The position numbers were made by a program, and so were the translations under genes. The notes under the pieces were generated by a model. The model was not told where the DNA came from. It searched no databases and worked only from the letters and a program-made list of their open reading frames with translations. Positions 1 to 7,224 of a DNA stretch of 42,377 bases are shown here, piece after piece (position 1 is the stretch's first letter; every line of letters starts with the position of its first letter). This DNA comes from Collinsella sp. (GTDB lineage: Bacteria; Actinomycetota; Coriobacteriia; Coriobacteriales; Coriobacteriaceae), in contig JAHYYK010000015.1 in NCBI GenBank assembly GCA_019425005.1, forward strand, positions 1 to 42,377, in the 5' to 3' direction.

Positions 1-111
1 CGCTCGACCACGTAATAACTACGACAGCCTGCCAAAAAGGGACTGGTTTATTTTGTCAGGTTTTATCTGGGAAAACGCTGCCTCTCTCTGCCATTTGGTG
101 CAAGCCAACCT

Positions 112-144
112 GTCCCCTTCGCACCAACCTGGTGCAATGGGGAC
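112..144. repeat. Imperfect inverted repeat with GTCCCC/GGGGAC ends
   Basis: The outer arms GTCCCC (112-117) and GGGGAC (139-144) and the inner arms GCACC (121-125) and GGTGC (131-135) are in register. The element lies downstream of rpmE, just beyond its terminator. It shares its outer stem with intergenic hairpins at 860-890, 11095-11132 and 14118-14204. The rest of 1-170 shows no gene that I can support. Confidence 0.55.
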
Positions 145-170
145 GGGCTAGCTTGCCCCAATAAAAAGAT

Positions 171-204
171 AAGGGCCGCGCACCCAAATGGATGCGCGGC
201 CCTT
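171..204 (-). terminator. Rho-independent terminator of rpmE
   Basis: A perfect 12-bp stem (171-182 with 193-204) encloses a 10-nt loop. On the minus strand it is followed by a T-rich run (complement of 161-170). It lies 35 bp past the rpmE stop codon. Confidence 0.85.
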
Positions 205-239
205 ATGCCATAAATGCGAGTGTTTCCGCGGCGAGCTAT

Positions 240-665
240 TTACTCAGCAGCCTCGGTGGTCTCGGCCTCGGCAGCGGCCTCCTCGACGGGAGCCTCTGCG
301 GGAGCCTCGGCGGCCTGCTTGGCAGCCTCCTCGGCAAACTTAGCAGCACGCTTGGCCTTCTCGGCAGCCTTAGCCTCAGCGGCGGCCTTGCGAGCGGCCT
401 CGGCCTCAGCAGCCTTGGCGGCCTTGGCAGCCTTGGCCTCCTCAGCCTTCTTGAGCTGGGCGGCAGCGGCGCCACCGAACTTGTCGGCGAAGCGCTGGAC
501 GCGTCCACCGGTGTCGACGAACTTCTGCTGGCCGGTGTAGAACGGGTGGCACTCGTTGCAAAGCTCGACCTTCATCTCGGACACGGTAGCGTGCGTCTTG
601 AAGGTGTTGCCGCAGGAGCACGTCACCGTGCACTCGACATACTGGGGATGGATACCCTGCTTCAT
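240..665 (-). CDS. rpmE: 50S ribosomal protein L31 with Ala-rich C-terminal tail
   Basis: This is ribosomal protein L31 of the large subunit, 141 aa. The zinc-ribbon ligands are C16, C18, C36 and C39, so it is the zinc-binding form of L31, and the domain ends near residue 65. The usual L31 length is about 70 aa. The rest is a roughly 70-residue Ala/Lys/Glu-rich tail, probably helical and turning acidic at the end. The start is ATG with AAGGAG 7 nt upstream. The gene is monocistronic, with its own promoter, a structured leader and a terminator. The tail is unusual for the family at large. The L31 identity is secure; the role of the tail is unknown. Confidence 0.95.
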   Translation of the reverse strand: MKQGIHPQYVECTVTCSCGNTFKTHATVSEMKVELCNECHPFYTGQQKFVDTGGRVQRFADKFGGAAAAQLKKAEEAKAAKAAKAAEAEAARKAAAEAKAAEKAKRAAKFAEEAAKQAAEAPAEAPVEEAAAEAETTEAAE

Positions 666-743
666 GGTAGGACTCCTTATTAGTCAGGCGCTGGTTACCG
701 ATCAGCGCATAAGGCGTCTTGGTTTCCGACCAAGACAACAAAC
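666..743 (-). promoter_or_regulatory. Structured 5' leader of rpmE (candidate r-protein leader)
   Basis: Two hairpins stand between the predicted transcription start and the rpmE start codon. One is GTCTTGG/CCAAGAC (716-722 with 730-736) and the other is GCGCTG/CAGCGC (688-693 with 703-708). The ribosome binding site follows at about 673-678. L31 leader RNAs that mediate autoregulation are known in other bacterial groups, so this leader is a candidate of that kind. Function is inferred from position and folding only. Confidence 0.5.
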
Positions 744-749
744 TCGGCT

Positions 750-778
750 ATGGTACCACGGCGTCGAGCGTCCCACAA
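750..778 (-). promoter_or_regulatory. Predicted sigma-70-type promoter of rpmE
   Basis: On the minus strand the -35 is TTGTGG (complement of 773-778) and the -10 is TACCAT (complement of 750-755), with a 17-bp spacer. Transcription would begin just before the first leader hairpin at 716-736. Confidence 0.5.
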
Positions 779-859
779 AAGGTTCACGGTCTTTTCGGAA
801 CGACACGAATCTGACCCATCGAAACACATCTCCACCGTTCCTTCAACTGGGAAAATGCC

Positions 860-890
860 GTCCCCGGGGCCTGAGAAGGGCCCCGGGGAC
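860..890. repeat. 12-bp perfect inverted repeat heading dispersed repeat copy 1
   Basis: The stem 860-871 with 879-890 is perfect and has a 7-nt loop. It abuts the conserved 64-bp module at 890-953. The gap 666-1032 holds the rpmE leader and promoter, this hairpin, the repeat module and the terminator of the next gene; I see no coding sequence in it. Confidence 0.7.
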
Positions 891-953
891 GTTCGACTGA
901 CTGCGGGAACGGTCTTTCCGCTCAATGTGTTCGGCTGAGATCGGAAATCAACC
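890..953 (+). repeat. Dispersed 64-bp intergenic repeat, copy 1
   Basis: It matches 8102-8165 at 61 of 64 positions in the same orientation. Each copy contains a 10-bp direct repeat at its start and 38 bp further on (GTTCGACTGA at 891-900, GTTCGGCTGA at 929-938). Each copy is headed by a different hairpin. The spurious reading frames across both copies share the same peptide, so a copied DNA element explains the match better than a gene. Confidence 0.75.
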
Positions 954-988
954 AAACTGAACTAGGTTCAGTTGACATGGTTAAAAAC

Positions 989-1018
989 GAGGGGCGACGC
1001 TTTTGCGTCACCCCTCGT
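989..1018 (-). terminator. Terminator after the small secreted protein gene
   Basis: A stem of about 12 bp (990-1001 with 1006-1017, one G-T pair) has a 4-nt loop. On the minus strand GTTTTTAAC follows. It lies 15 bp beyond the stop codon at 1033 and would end the ABC operon transcript. Confidence 0.75.
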
Positions 1019-1032
1019 CCCGGCCGATTGCT

Positions 1033-1377
1033 TTAGTTGTACACACGGTAGTTACACTTGAACTGGGTTATGTGTCCATAGTTGGAGCGGTACCAACCCG
1101 ACGTATAGCTGATTACTTTTGCGCCTAGATATTCGTATCTCTTGTTGTAGCGAAGCTGACGGTAGGTCGTGTCGTACTCTGCTACGTAAAACGTGTCTCC
1201 AGAGAAGGCTTTGTACCGGTCTTTAACCGTCGAAGCCATGTACGCGGGTTCGACATCGCCTTTCTCTCCGTTGAGCGCATAGACGGGTGCCGCGATTCCG
1301 CATAAAGCCGTTGCCACGAGGATGGCGTAGACAGCCATGCGCGACGCATTGGACTTCAGCTGTTCAAACAGTTTCAT
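1033..1377 (-). CDS. Small secreted Tyr-rich protein of the ABC locus
   Basis: This 114-aa protein is not recognised. Residues 1-34 look like a signal peptide: a basic N-terminus with K8 and R13, a hydrophobic core at about 15-30, and a V-Y-A cleavage site after A34. The predicted mature chain of 80 residues has 13 tyrosines and one cysteine. The ATG at 1377 is preferred because GGAGGTG lies 6 nt upstream. An upstream GTG at 1386 would overlap that ribosome binding site. The start is 1 nt after the stop of the permease-ATPase fusion, so translation is probably coupled. A secreted peptide, bacteriocin or sensor protein are all possible; no Lcn972-type GTW motif is seen. Confidence 0.6.
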   Translation of the reverse strand: MKLFEQLKSNASRMAVYAILVATALCGIAAPVYALNGEKGDVEPAYMASTVKDRYKAFSGDTFYVAEYDTTYRQLRYNKRYEYLGAKVISYTSGWYRSNYGHITQFKCNYRVYN

Positions 1378-1378
1378 G

Positions 1379-3193
1379 TCATTCACCTCCCTCGTATGTA
1401 TCGAGGTATTCCTGCTTGAGCGTCTGCGAGGACGACTCGGTCTTTTTCACGAGCGTGCCGGACTCGATGAAGTAGAACGAGTCGGTGAGGTCTGCCAGGT
1501 CGTCGAGTAGATGGCTTGAAATGAGCACGCTGCGTCCCCACGCCACTTCGCTGCGCATCGCGTCGCAGGAGGTTTTCCGTTTTCCCGGATCGAGGCCGTT
1601 CAGCGGTTCATCGAGGATGAGGTACGGGCAATCGGTCGCTATCGCCATGGCAAGCTTTACCTGCTGCTTCATTCCCGTCGAGAGTTTACGGGTCGGCTTG
1701 TCGAGATATGGGGAGATTCCGAGGGAGTTGCAGAGCGAGTCGACGTCGGTGGCCGATTTCCACGCCTCCCTAACGAAAGCAAGGTGCTCGAGGGCCGATA
1801 GCGTGGGATAGAGATCCGCGCCGCCTGAAGAGCTCAGGTAGACGAGTTCCGCAAATTCGGCTGATCGACGTTGGCAGATTCCGTCTGCCGACAGGCTTCC
1901 CGAGCGGATGCGGGTGGGAAATTGGCCCGACAGCGCTTCAAGAAGGGTGGTTTTCCCCGAGCCGTTGGGAGCAACGAGGCCCGCCGCCGTTCCCGGGCTC
2001 AGGAAAAGCGATCCGATTGAAAGTATCGTCGTGCTTCCGTATCCCACGCTCGCGTCCAGAAGCTCGAGCCCATGGTGCTTTTTAGCGGGTCCAGCCTGTT
2101 TGGGCGAACGCGTCACGACGGCGCCGACCGCGAAAAGGACCGCGATGTATGCCAGGGCCACGGCAAGCATCGATGCGCCGCCCGAACCGGAGCCAATGAA
2201 TTCTGTCGGGAAGCATCCTACGTAACCCGTTGCCTCGATAGGCGAGAACACGGCCAGCGGCAGGAGCCCGAGCACGGCATTATGCCCCAGTGCCGAATCG
2301 GACAGTAACGGGAATACCGGGGCCGCGACAAGCAGCGCGGAGGCAAGGGGGCCCGCGAGGACGCGCCTCGTTGCGGTCGATAGGACGGCGGAGCAAACGG
2401 ATATCAAGGTTCCGCCCGCAAGAAGCGCGATAAGCAGGGCTGTGAAGACGTTTCCCGCGGTCGTGGTGGTAAGCGCGCCGTCATGGAAGAAGGCGATCGG
2501 GTACCCAATTTGCCCGAAGCCGTTTAGGGCCAAGGCGTAAATGCCCCCGGGCGCGAGGCCGGCGAGGAGCATCGCGGTCCCCGCGGCGATTATCGAAAAC
2601 ACGATCTGGATAAGGCGCCGGAATTTGGGCACGGGCGCCTTCGCCGCCAGGGTACCGGGCCTTGTGGCGCCGAGCAGGAGTATCGACGAGAGAAGGAAGG
2701 GGATGAAGGGAAGGAAAGACGGCGCCGCGGCAATGGCGTAAGGCAGGAAGGAAAGGAATGGCAGATCGCTTGCGGAGGCCGGGATATCCGTGATGCCGGA
2801 ACTGCTCAGGGCACGGCAATATGCGAGCGCCGCGTCATTGGTCTCTCGGTCTCCCACGATGGACCCGGATTGGAAGCCCTCGTCCATGAGCGCGTAGTAG
2901 CTCTCGGCAGAATCGAGAAAGGCGGCGTCGGTTTGAGCGGCGAGGGCGGCGTTCGCGTATCTTGCAAGCTCAGCGTCATCTTGCTGCTCTGGCGATAGGT
3001 CTGTGCCGCTGGCCTGGGGCGCGCGCGTATTGAATGCGTCGACAAAGCCCTGCATGCCCTGCTTCATAAAGAAGGGCCCGTAGATGGGTGAATTGAACGC
3101 AATGGGGACGAAAAAGGCTGCAGCGAGAACGAGCGTACAAATCCATACGGCCTTGTCTCTTAGGATTAGTTTGAGAAGAAGTCGACAGTACAT
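1379..3193 (-). CDS. ABC transporter, permease fused to C-terminal ATPase
   Basis: The protein has 604 aa. Residues 1-360 carry one TM segment at about 15-33, an extracytoplasmic stretch, and then five or six TM segments. Residues 373-604 form an ATP-binding domain. Walker A is GLVAPNGSGKTT (about 405-416), the signature is LSTGM (504), Walker B is LILDEP (525) and the H-loop histidine is near 561. An NG-F-G-x-x-x-YP motif at 224-232 recurs twice in the duplicated permease at 4093, so the membrane parts appear homologous. As a fused half-transporter it would act as a dimer in the membrane. The substrate is unknown; the linked secreted protein suggests a peptide. Confidence 0.8.
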   Translation of the reverse strand: MYCRLLLKLILRDKAVWICTLVLAAAFFVPIAFNSPIYGPFFMKQGMQGFVDAFNTRAPQASGTDLSPEQQDDAELARYANAALAAQTDAAFLDSAESYYALMDEGFQSGSIVGDRETNDAALAYCRALSSSGITDIPASASDLPFLSFLPYAIAAAPSFLPFIPFLLSSILLLGATRPGTLAAKAPVPKFRRLIQIVFSIIAAGTAMLLAGLAPGGIYALALNGFGQIGYPIAFFHDGALTTTTAGNVFTALLIALLAGGTLISVCSAVLSTATRRVLAGPLASALLVAAPVFPLLSDSALGHNAVLGLLPLAVFSPIEATGYVGCFPTEFIGSGSGGASMLAVALAYIAVLFAVGAVVTRSPKQAGPAKKHHGLELLDASVGYGSTTILSIGSLFLSPGTAAGLVAPNGSGKTTLLEALSGQFPTRIRSGSLSADGICQRRSAEFAELVYLSSSGGADLYPTLSALEHLAFVREAWKSATDVDSLCNSLGISPYLDKPTRKLSTGMKQQVKLAMAIATDCPYLILDEPLNGLDPGKRKTSCDAMRSEVAWGRSVLISSHLLDDLADLTDSFYFIESGTLVKKTESSSQTLKQEYLDTYEGGE

Positions 3194-3218
3194 TCAGAAG
3201 CACCTACGTTCCTCAAAG

Positions 3219-3241
3219 AACTGTTAGATTAAAAGTAACAG
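3219..3241. promoter_or_regulatory. Candidate operator (CTGTTA-N9-TAACAG)
   Basis: The 6-bp arms CTGTTA (3221-3226) and TAACAG (3236-3241) lie 28 bp upstream of the fusion gene start. The pieces AACTGTTA and AAAAGTAAC recur at 6404-6420 before the other ABC operon, there without the 4-nt insert. A shared regulator is likely, and the Cro/CI-type protein at 6973 is the obvious candidate. This is inference. Confidence 0.4.
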
Positions 3242-3311
3242 ACCGGATGAAGATACGTGCGACGGGGGCGAGGCGAATGGCTGAACGGTATCGATATGCG
3301 GGTTTAACGGT

Positions 3312-3317
3312 ATTATA
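3312..3317 (-). promoter_or_regulatory. Possible -10 element before the fusion gene
   Basis: The minus strand reads TATAAT here, about 120 bp upstream of the start at 3193. No good -35 is seen at 16-18 bp, so the call rests on the -10 alone. It would place the palindrome at 3219-3241 in the transcribed leader. Confidence 0.3.
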
Positions 3318-3346
3318 TTGACCACATAGATTTTTAACTTGCATTT

Positions 3347-4096
3347 CTACCCGCCCTTTTCGTAGAGTCGCCGATACGTGCTTAGCGCACCCTCGGCGCG
3401 TCCGGCAGGCTTTGCGAAATGGGATCCAGGAGACTTCGGCGCAGCATCATCTTGCGGAATGCTTCTAATGAGCCTCCCATCCTTCAAAAACAGAATCTCA
3501 TCGCACAGCCTATCGACCGAATCCAAGATGTGGGATGACATGATGATGCACGTACCAGAATCGGCCAGCTTCCTGAGAATCTCGGAATGCAAGTCCACCC
3601 TGCTGGGGTCGAGCGCGTTCATGGGCTCATCTAATAGAAGGTACCGCGCGCCCGTCGCATACGCAATCGCCAGGGTAAGCTGCTGCTTCATGCCCTGGCT
3701 CAGAGTGCGGATCCTCATCTTCGCGAACTCACCTATCTGCGTTTGTTCCACTATCTCTTCGATATCGCGAGCATGCGGCCACATATCGCAAACCATCTTG
3801 AGGTGATCTTCCGCACGCAATCCGGGATACAGCAGCGTCCCCTCACCAGGTGCATAGAAGATCATAGAACGGACCTCTCTCGCACCCGTACCCTGCACCT
3901 CATCCAGAACGATGCTCCCGTCCACGCGAGGACCCGGCAAACCTGCCATCGCACGCAGCAACGTCGTCTTTCCATGCCCGTTCGGAGCGACGAGACCGTA
4001 GACCGCACCCGGGGCAAACTCAGCGTTCACCGAATCTACGAGCACCTTCTTTCCATAAGAGATCGTCAGCGTTTGAAGGTCAATCATCGAGATCAT
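3347..4096 (-). CDS. ABC transporter ATP-binding protein
   Basis: This 249-aa nucleotide-binding subunit has Walker A GLVAPNGHGKT (34-44), signature LSQGM (132-136), Walker B LLLDEP (153-158) and H189 in SSH. The Walker A context APNG and the LSxGM signature are shared with the fused ATPase at 1379. Its start overlaps the permease stop by ATGA (4093-4096), so the two are translationally coupled and almost certainly form one transporter. A second ATG three codons in has a better-spaced GGGG and could be the true start. About 35 C-terminal residues extend beyond the core domain. Substrate unknown. Confidence 0.88.
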   Translation of the reverse strand: MISMIDLQTLTISYGKKVLVDSVNAEFAPGAVYGLVAPNGHGKTTLLRAMAGLPGPRVDGSIVLDEVQGTGAREVRSMIFYAPGEGTLLYPGLRAEDHLKMVCDMWPHARDIEEIVEQTQIGEFAKMRIRTLSQGMKQQLTLAIAYATGARYLLLDEPMNALDPSRVDLHSEILRKLADSGTCIIMSSHILDSVDRLCDEILFLKDGRLIRSIPQDDAAPKSPGSHFAKPAGRAEGALSTYRRLYEKGG

Positions 4097-6315
4097 CCCC
4101 TTTCGATCTTTGGAACACTCAGGCGCACCATCAACGGAGATACGGCGCCCAAGACCACCAGCAGAGCGCCCGATGCGCCGACGACCTCTCCAAAAGGCAT
4201 CGCGTTCGTCCCTCGCCCAAGGAACCCAATCGTCCCCACCTGGGAAGCGGGATCAAACGAGGCGAATGGAGCCAGCAGCGCGACGCCCATGCCCACGCTT
4301 TCAACATGAGCGCTCAACGAACCCAACACCAAGAGAACCGCGCAAACCATTCCGGTGACAACGGGGTTGCGGCTAATCGCTGCTGTCAACGCAGCGACGA
4401 CGGAAATCACGCCGTATGCCATGACCAGCAACGGAATACTGCACAACACCGCCTCCCCCACCATGGACGTTGTCGAAGCTCCCGCCCGAATGAGAGCGAC
4501 GGGATACTCCGATCCACCCGCACCGTTCTTAATCACGGACACAACGACAGCGGGAACCATCGACACCAAAAGCAGCACCAAGCCAAGCAGGAGAGCCAGC
4601 GCAACAGCCGTCAGAAAACGCACATGCGCTGTTGCGGGGATCTGGAGAACCAGAAGGGAACGACACTGCAGGTGGGTGCACGCGAGCGATGTGACAACCA
4701 CGGGCAACAGCAAAAATAAGGAGGGAAGCGCTGCCTGGAGATACGAAAGGAGGATTAATGGGGGCATCTTCGTACTTAACTCGTAAACCTTGGGGTCCGG
4801 CAAGCTCGCGATCGACTCAAGCAGAAGGGCGCGCGCCTCCGCACGAGAAGGAGTCTCCGGCTCGATTCCGATCGATTGCAGGAGAGTCGCATCTGCCGCG
4901 CCCAGCTCACCTCGAGCGCGCTCGTACGTCGCAAGGCTTCGAAACCCCTCCGCAGGCATAGGCGCGTACACGAAACCCGAAAGAGCATCCCGCATGTCTT
5001 CCAGGGCCGCTTTGCCCTCGACGTCCATATTCGCAGCGTTCTGCTCTAGATACCGATCTATTGAACGGAGCTCCCCATCCCTATACCGAACAGCGGAAAC
5101 GTTATCAGCGTCAGGAAACATCTCGACCAGAGCCGGGGCCAGCATCGTCGTCGACATTGCAATCGCGCATACGGCGAGGGTAGGAGAACGCAGGAGCAGT
5201 TTCCCCATCGTTCTTACGTATGCAACGGCGGAGGCACAAGCGCTCGAACGAGTTGCCGTTCTCGATGCAGTGAAGGAACCTCTCTCAAGACAAATCGGGG
5301 ATATCGGGCACGCGCAGCCGCTCTTTCCAGCAACGCAAAGCAGGCTAATTGCCAGCACCTCGATCCCGATTGCGCATACGAGGGCAATCGCGCCACGCTC
5401 GAAGCAAAGTCCAGGCAGATTCACTATCTGCGTTGTCGGGTACGGGCTATAGGCGCCGACGGTCAACTCAGTGTTCGCATACGTAAGGGGATTCAACAGG
5501 GCGAACTCACGTAAAGCGATGGATCTTCCGTAATACCCGGGAACCATCGTCACCCCCATCAGGGCACATACGAACACGATTCCAAGCGTAGGGTTATTGG
5601 CAATCTTCACGGCAAGGTGAACGACAAGCGAGATGAACGCTGCCACCAAGAATTGCAAGATGGCCGTCTGCGCGAACACCAGCCAAGCCGGTTTGATAAC
5701 CGGAGTCGCATATTGAATGTAGCCTATCGGATAGAACGGCGAGCCCGGGCCATTCTTCACAAGCGCGGCGATTATCCCTGGAAGATTGATGGCGAGGACG
5801 GCAAGCATTGCAAAAACACTCGCCCATACGCTCGATGCAACAAGTCTACCCAGCTCGCCCATCGGTGCCTGGATGATGAGCTTTTCACGTTTGTTAAGAC
5901 GCGCGGCAAGGAACGAGACGGCAACGGCCGTTGCGACCCATAGCAAGTACTCCTTCGATCCGTCATAATAGGTGTACTCTCCATCCGATATCTGCAGAAA
6001 CGGAAGTAGGGGAGAGAGCGGTGCCAAGATAAGACGTCCCGCGGCAAGAGGGTACAGAAGCGCGGGCATGCTTGATGAAGAGGTATAGACACCGTCCTCC
6101 CCCGCATTCACAAGCGCATCCGCATAGGATGCTGACAATTCCTGCTCAACACGGGTTATTCCCGACTCGAGGTATTCGACCCGTCCGTCGATGCCAGCCG
6201 CGCTCCTGAAGACGGGCAGAGCACAAAGAACCATCAACGCAACAACGACAACACAGAGCGACCTGGAGGAGAGAAGCGACCTAAAGATCGCCTTCGAGAT
6301 TTTGAGCATATTCAT
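4093..6315 (-). CDS. Duplicated ABC-2-like permease, two homologous halves
   Basis: This is a membrane subunit of about 740 aa in two similar halves. Each has an N-terminal TM segment, an extracytoplasmic region of 80-140 residues, then five or six TM segments. The internal motif KNG-x-G-x-x-x-YP occurs at about 187-196 and again at about 594-603. The halves meet near residue 360. One chain therefore supplies both permease halves for the ATPase encoded immediately downstream. The ATG at 6315 is chosen because AAGG lies 6 nt upstream; an in-frame ATG at 6333 has no visible ribosome binding site. Large duplicated permeases of this shape accompany some bacteriocin immunity loci; the substrate here is not known. 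Confidence 0.72.
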   Translation of the reverse strand: MNMLKISKAIFRSLLSSRSLCVVVVALMVLCALPVFRSAAGIDGRVEYLESGITRVEQELSASYADALVNAGEDGVYTSSSSMPALLYPLAAGRLILAPLSPLLPFLQISDGEYTYYDGSKEYLLWVATAVAVSFLAARLNKREKLIIQAPMGELGRLVASSVWASVFAMLAVLAINLPGIIAALVKNGPGSPFYPIGYIQYATPVIKPAWLVFAQTAILQFLVAAFISLVVHLAVKIANNPTLGIVFVCALMGVTMVPGYYGRSIALREFALLNPLTYANTELTVGAYSPYPTTQIVNLPGLCFERGAIALVCAIGIEVLAISLLCVAGKSGCACPISPICLERGSFTASRTATRSSACASAVAYVRTMGKLLLRSPTLAVCAIAMSTTMLAPALVEMFPDADNVSAVRYRDGELRSIDRYLEQNAANMDVEGKAALEDMRDALSGFVYAPMPAEGFRSLATYERARGELGAADATLLQSIGIEPETPSRAEARALLLESIASLPDPKVYELSTKMPPLILLSYLQAALPSLFLLLPVVVTSLACTHLQCRSLLVLQIPATAHVRFLTAVALALLLGLVLLLVSMVPAVVVSVIKNGAGGSEYPVALIRAGASTTSMVGEAVLCSIPLLVMAYGVISVVAALTAAISRNPVVTGMVCAVLLVLGSLSAHVESVGMGVALLAPFASFDPASQVGTIGFLGRGTNAMPFGEVVGASGALLVVLGAVSPLMVRLSVPKIERG

Positions 6316-6346
6316 CGCCAACCTTAACCTCATCCAGTCGGAACAG

Positions 6347-6373
6347 AGGGGCCGAACAAAATGCTCGGCCCTT
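6347..6373. promoter_or_regulatory. Hairpin in the divergent promoter region
   Basis: A 9-bp stem with one G-T pair (6347-6355 with 6365-6373) and a 9-nt loop lies in the 5' leader of the minus-strand ABC operon. No T-run follows on that strand, so it is not an obvious terminator. It may be an attenuator or mRNA-stability element. Confidence 0.35.
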
Positions 6374-6394
6374 ATTACTTGCCGGCAAAGTCAA

Positions 6395-6420
6395 TTTAAC
6401 ATAAACTGTTAAAAAGTAAC
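6395..6420. promoter_or_regulatory. Candidate operator, TTTAACA-N5-TGTTAAA
   Basis: A perfect 7-bp palindrome (6395-6401 with 6407-6413) overlaps AACTGTTAAAAAGTAAC (6404-6420). It lies between the divergent ABC operon and the DUF2975/regulator pair. A related sequence occurs at 3219-3241. The position fits control of both directions by one repressor. Confidence 0.45.
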
Positions 6421-6450
6421 CTGAGTTTTTTAAATTCTTCGGAGGTTATT

Positions 6451-6963
6451 ATGAGTTCCGACAATCGCACTCCCCGGCTTCATTCCTTCCGCATCGCATG
6501 TGCGATAGCCTCTGCGACCCTTTGCGCCACCGCCATCGCACAAGTGGCGTTCTCCTTAAAGCCAGCAATCGAAGTGCTCGACAACCCTGTAATTGCAGAC
6601 TCCCCCGCGTATCCAGCCCTTGCGATCTCGACATTGGTCCCTGCCGTCATCGGTATCGCTACGACCATCCTCAGCGCCGTTCTCGTGTGGACGATCAAGA
6701 GCGGAGACCCCTTCAAGAAAGGGTCTGCGACATGCTTGAAGGTGCTCGGCATTCTCTTCGTTGTTCAAGCTGCCACCAGCCTCTACGCCGGCTCACTCAA
6801 AACCTCCGTTTCGATGTTTGGCGGCGAGGGGGCCGTCGGCGCCCAAGAGATCGCTTCATCATTCGATTGGACCTCTCTGGTTCTCGGCATCGTCCTGTTC
6901 ATGCTTTCCCAGCTCTTCTTGTACGCCCGAGAGCTGTACCTCGACTCCGACGAGATTGCGTAA
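6451..6963 (+). CDS. DUF2975-like four-TM membrane protein
   Basis: This 170-aa protein has four hydrophobic segments at about 11-34, 48-74, 92-112 and 142-165. The layout and the immediate partner, a small Cro/CI-type regulator, match the DUF2975 family, whose YoaS-type members pair with YozG-type regulators. GGAGG lies 7 nt before the ATG. The next gene starts 9 nt after the stop, so the two are co-transcribed. It is divergent from the ABC operon and may be a membrane sensor or antagonist of the regulator. Its biochemical role is unknown. Confidence 0.65.
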   Translation: MSSDNRTPRLHSFRIACAIASATLCATAIAQVAFSLKPAIEVLDNPVIADSPAYPALAISTLVPAVIGIATTILSAVLVWTIKSGDPFKKGSATCLKVLGILFVVQAATSLYAGSLKTSVSMFGGEGAVGAQEIASSFDWTSLVLGIVLFMLSQLFLYARELYLDSDEIA

Positions 6964-6972
6964 GGAAACGCC

Positions 6973-7224
6973 ATGCCCGTAATTGTTCGCCTCGACAAGA
7001 TCATGGCCGAGCGAAAGATTTCCTCGAACGAACTTGCCGAAAGGATTGGAACCACGCCCGTGAACCTGTCCCGTATTAAAAAAGGGCATATTCGCGGCAT
7101 TCGCTTCAACACACTCGAGCAGCTATGCCTCGCCCTTCGTTGCCAACCCGGAGACCTTCTCGAAGTCATGAGCGAAGAGGATGCCCGAAAGGAGTTCGGA
7201 CTCGATTGGTCCGCCGAGGATTAG
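6973..7224 (+). CDS. Cro/CI-type (YozG-like) transcriptional regulator
   Basis: This 83-aa protein consists largely of one helix-turn-helix domain. The recognition region is about residues 18-45, with the pattern SNELAERIGTTPVNLSRIKKG and a following helix in LEQLCLALRCQPGDLLE. This is the HTH_26/YozG form of the Cro/CI fold. AAGGAAA lies 6 nt before the ATG. It probably regulates its own operon and the divergent ABC genes through the dyads at 6395-6420 and 3219-3241. Its TAG stop at 7222-7224 is in frame with the recombinase fragment that follows directly, which suggests a deletion or insertion junction. Confidence 0.8.
   Translation: MPVIVRLDKIMAERKISSNELAERIGTTPVNLSRIKKGHIRGIRFNTLEQLCLALRCQPGDLLEVMSEEDARKEFGLDWSAED

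Noticed and set aside
1033..1377. Assignment as a lactococcin 972 family bacteriocin
   Set aside because: The locus layout is similar, but the mature protein lacks the Gly-Thr-Trp start and other family residues, so only an analogy is claimed.
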